A stretch of 17,506 nucleotides of DNA, from NCBI GenBank assembly GCA_002381565.1, contig DFWZ01000061.1:2745-20250 (forward strand). The letters run 5' to 3'. This DNA is from Gallionella sp. UBA4121 (GTDB taxonomy: Bacteria > Pseudomonadota > Gammaproteobacteria > Burkholderiales > Gallionellaceae). Made by a program: the position numbers and the translations under genes. The notes under the pieces were generated by a model that was not told the origin of the DNA, did no database searches, and worked only from the letters and a program-made list of their open reading frames with translations. Positions 15,378 to 17,506 of the stretch are shown piece by piece; positions within the stretch are counted from its first letter, which is position 1, and every line of letters starts with the position of its first letter.

Positions 15378-16712
15378 TTAAAACTCTGAATGGAAGCGCA
15401 GCGCATAAATATCAATCGGCCCGCGATCGGCATTGAAAGCGGGGTTCTGCATACGCTGGTAGTCGGCGGTCAACCAGACGCCTTTGGCAAGCCCGAAGCT
15501 GTAATAGCCTTCGAATATGTCCTCCGGACGATAATTCAACCTGCCGTCCCCGATGAAGAACGAAATCCCGCCGGCTTCCAGAAAGCGGCGCCGATCTTGT
15601 GACAATACATTGCGCATTAAAGACAGACCGACTCCGTCATCAGAGCGCCCCCAGGCGCCTCCCTTGACGGTAACGCCGGTCGACAGCGAACCGTCTACCT
15701 CGGTGAAAGCGTAAGTTTCGGTACGCCCGTCCGTCTGCATGATACGCATGAAGAAACCGGTATTACTGTTGATTTCCTGCTCGATGTTAAGACCGACACC
15801 GAATTTGTTTTTTTCCGATCCGCGCACTGCAAGCAGCGCAGCGGGGCCCGTGTAATTACCGGGATTGGCTTTTAGCCACACAAGTGCATCGCTAAAACTG
15901 GCAAGCTTCGCACGGTCGCGCCAGCCCAGCACCCGCACCCGTCCGGTGTGCCCGAACAGCGAGTGCTCGTGCTCGATCTCAATCTGATCGCCATAGTGTT
16001 TGAAAATCGACTGATCGACTGGCAGCCCATTGGGCAAGGCAGGTCCCGTCATGCGGCCAAATCGCAACACCCAGTCATCCTGGTACCATTCGGTCGCAAA
16101 ACCCCAGCCAAAACCGCGCGCATCGGCCGCATAGTCGTAGGCAGCATAAGTCCAGTTCCCCCAGTTCATGAACTGGGTCCGTGCATCCTTAGCATAGGTA
16201 TTCGGATCAAACACGTCGAGTGTAGAAAAGTTGCCCACCGTCAATACGACACGATTTCTGTCTACCCAGCCCGCCATCTGGTTGTTGACACCGGATTCGG
16301 TACGCTGGGATTCTCCACCGTTGCTCCATGTCTGACGCAAAAAAAGACGTTGCCGGTACGGCGTGATCTTGGCCCCGGCGGCACGGGTGATATCGCCATT
16401 AGTGAAGCCGCCCATGCCAACCAGATTGGTGGAAAAAGGCACGCCCTGTGAAAACTCGGTATCCAGATAGACTTCGCTACCCTGCCACAGGCGCATCCCA
16501 AGATAGGCGGTCGTCGCAAACGTATACATCTTTTCAGAAGTCGGAATGATGCTGTTCGGCCCTGTGTATGCGGCCTGAAAAGCCGGGTGTTTCTGCCAGT
16601 TGTAGGTTACCTGCAACCGGGCCGAAGCCTCTTCCTCATCGGTCGTATCGGCATGACTCAAGGATGCAAATCCACACATCAACAGCAGCGAGCAGCATAT
16701 TTCAAAACGCAT
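15378..16712 (-). CDS. OprB-like carbohydrate-selective outer-membrane porin
   Basis: A 444-residue exported protein. The N-terminus MRFEICCSLLLMCGFASLSHA is a signal peptide with probable cleavage after Ala21 (S-H-A). The mature part has alternating aromatic and polar strands typical of a 16-18-strand beta barrel and ends in Phe, the usual signal for outer-membrane insertion by the BAM complex. Blocks such as WGNWTYAAYDYAADARGFGWG, EWYQDDWVLRFGRM and EDIFEGYYSFGL fit the OprB porin family, as does the length. OprB proteins admit sugars in Pseudomonas, but many betaproteobacterial members have unknown substrates, so a sugar role is not assured. A weak AGAAAG precedes the start. The cyclic-di-GMP gene starts 102 bp downstream on the same strand. 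No sugar kinase or ABC transporter is next to it. Confidence 0.75.
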   Translation of the reverse strand: MRFEICCSLLLMCGFASLSHADTTDEEEASARLQVTYNWQKHPAFQAAYTGPNSIIPTSEKMYTFATTAYLGMRLWQGSEVYLDTEFSQGVPFSTNLVGMGGFTNGDITRAAGAKITPYRQRLFLRQTWSNGGESQRTESGVNNQMAGWVDRNRVVLTVGNFSTLDVFDPNTYAKDARTQFMNWGNWTYAAYDYAADARGFGWGFATEWYQDDWVLRFGRMTGPALPNGLPVDQSIFKHYGDQIEIEHEHSLFGHTGRVRVLGWRDRAKLASFSDALVWLKANPGNYTGPAALLAVRGSEKNKFGVGLNIEQEINSNTGFFMRIMQTDGRTETYAFTEVDGSLSTGVTVKGGAWGRSDDGVGLSLMRNVLSQDRRRFLEAGGISFFIGDGRLNYRPEDIFEGYYSFGLAKGVWLTADYQRMQNPAFNADRGPIDIYALRFHSEF

Positions 16713-17120
16713 AGAACAATCTTTCTGGTAAAAGCAAATTCACGTGAAGTGATGCCACGACTGTCTCTGACTGAACGCCATCAGGTCACTTTTAATCGGC
16801 TGAAGAACTGGTGAGGACGAAAACCTGATCGTTGAGCACCCGGCGAGCTGGCAGGTAGAAAAGCGCGCGTTGCCGGGATCATTTTATTGTAGATGAGGCA
16901 AGCGCAGGAGAACCTGCAAGCGTCTTGCGCAAATCCCCCGCGATTATCCTCTGAGAGGATAAACCTGTAAAGTTACAGACGGGTTACAGCCAACCTGCCA
17001 TGAACTCAAATTCGTCAGGCCGGATGGCAACATGCAGCAAAACCGGACCAGCATGCTTATCTACACGTACTATCACGCGGAAGCGATTAAAATAGCTAAA
17101 ATCTTGTTTTGGGAGCGAAC
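16713..17120. other. Divergent intergenic region between porin and tas-like gene
   Basis: This 408-bp stretch has no convincing coding sequence and separates two divergently transcribed genes, so it should contain both promoters. It holds the two dyads described separately at 16944-16989. Two TAAAAT hexamers (17088-17093 and 17097-17102) are possible -10 elements for the tas-like gene, but no good -35 is seen. No tRNA or known riboswitch was recognised. Confidence 0.6.
16944..16989. promoter_or_regulatory. Two adjacent perfect dyads plus a third half-site (possible operator)
   Basis: TTATCCTC (16944-16951) and GAGGATAA (16955-16962) form a perfect 8-bp dyad around TGA. Two bases later CTGTAA (16965-16970) and TTACAG (16973-16978) form a second perfect dyad around AG, and TTACAG recurs at 16984-16989. 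The position in a divergent promoter region suggests a regulator-binding site. The first dyad could also be an RNA hairpin, but no T tract follows it. Confidence 0.4.
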
Positions 17121-17506
17121 ATGGAATACAGAAAATTAGGCGGCAGCGATCTGAATGTGTCGGTTCTGTCTCTGGGCACAATGACTTTCGGCGAACAGAA
17201 CAGCGAGCAGGATGCACATCAACAGCTCGATATGGCCGTGGCGCAGGGTGTCAATTTCATCGACACCGCCGAGATGTACCCTGTCCCGCCGCGCGCCGAG
17301 ACGCAAGGCCTGACCGAAAGCCATATCGGCTCCTGGCTCAAACGACAGCAGCGCGAGAAGCTCATCGTCGCCACCAAGATCGCAGGCCCCTCGCGCGGAT
17401 TTTCCTGGATACGCAACGGCCCGCGCGTCAATCGCGATCATCTTAATGCCGCAGTCGATGCCAGCCTGAAACGCCTGCAGACCGACTACATCGACCTGTA
17501 CCAGAT
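17121..17506 (+). CDS. tas: Tas-like NADP(H)-dependent aldo-keto reductase (partial, 3' end outside window)
   Basis: The first 128 codons of an aldo-keto reductase; the gene runs off the window without a stop. GTMTFGEQNSE (19-29), DTAEMYPVPPR (48-58) and ETQGLTE (60-66) closely match E. coli Tas, an oxidoreductase of the Kv-beta-like AKR group whose physiological substrate is not settled. Three of the four catalytic AKR residues are visible: D48, Y53 and K86. The histidine is expected just past the window end, after DLYQ. The start at 17121 is well supported by GGGAG at 17111-17115 with a 5-base spacer. It is transcribed away from the porin, with 408 bp between them. Confidence 0.9.
   Translation, partial: MEYRKLGGSDLNVSVLSLGTMTFGEQNSEQDAHQQLDMAVAQGVNFIDTAEMYPVPPRAETQGLTESHIGSWLKRQQREKLIVATKIAGPSRGFSWIRNGPRVNRDHLNAAVDASLKRLQTDYIDLYQ

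Noticed and set aside
16800..16830. CTGAAGA followed by GAAA, resembling a hammerhead ribozyme core
   Set aside because: The bases between the two motifs do not form stem II and no flanking stems I and III could be drawn.

Overview
The window looks like a chromosomal segment from a Gram-negative betaproteobacterium. The evidence is the gene content: RecJ, RF2 with its programmed frameshift, type I methionine aminopeptidase, GlnD, an OprB-type outer-membrane porin and a Tas-type aldo-keto reductase. The style resembles the Nitrosomonadales/Gallionellaceae, but that is inference from sequence style and not a database match. No tRNA, rRNA, CRISPR array, transposase or integrase was seen. Most of the window is core genome. 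The exception is one very large, unrecognised coiled-coil gene.

Layout. Positions 1-80 hold two imperfect 40-bp tandem repeats that may be the end of an array starting outside the window. Five plus-strand genes follow: recJ (125-1813), a multi-pass MgtC/DUF4010 membrane protein (1881-3164), prfB (3340-4444, read through a +1 frameshift at an in-frame UGA), map (4561-5355) and glnD (5366-7918). map and glnD are 10 bp apart and probably co-transcribed. The prfB-map gap carries a hairpin with a duplicated left arm.

From 7915 to 16712 all genes are on the minus strand. A 1488-residue Ala/Glu/Gln-rich coiled-coil protein (7915-12381) ends tail to tail with glnD, and the two stop codons overlap by 4 bp. 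Upstream of it lie a 922-residue PAS-GAF-GAF-GGDEF-EAL cyclic-di-GMP protein (12507-15275) and an OprB-like porin (15378-16712). A 408-bp divergent intergenic region (16713-17120) with two adjacent perfect dyads separates the porin from a plus-strand tas-like gene (17121 on), which is cut by the window end.

The most interesting object is the coiled-coil gene. Its protein is built on a 28-residue (four-heptad, 84-bp) period. Seventeen consecutive units fit without a gap, and three exact 112-residue super-repeats follow. A single C-terminal membrane anchor leaves a short Pro-containing tail probably in the periplasm. I recognise no family. It looks like a long membrane-tethered cytoplasmic rod or filament, and a structural or spatial-organiser role is only inference.

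How the genes relate: recJ (DNA repair), prfB and map (translation termination and N-terminal processing) and glnD (nitrogen sensing) are housekeeping genes with no obvious joint pathway. The c-di-GMP protein and the rod protein are codirectional and could be functionally linked, but the 125-bp gap with its own leader hairpins means co-transcription is not assured.
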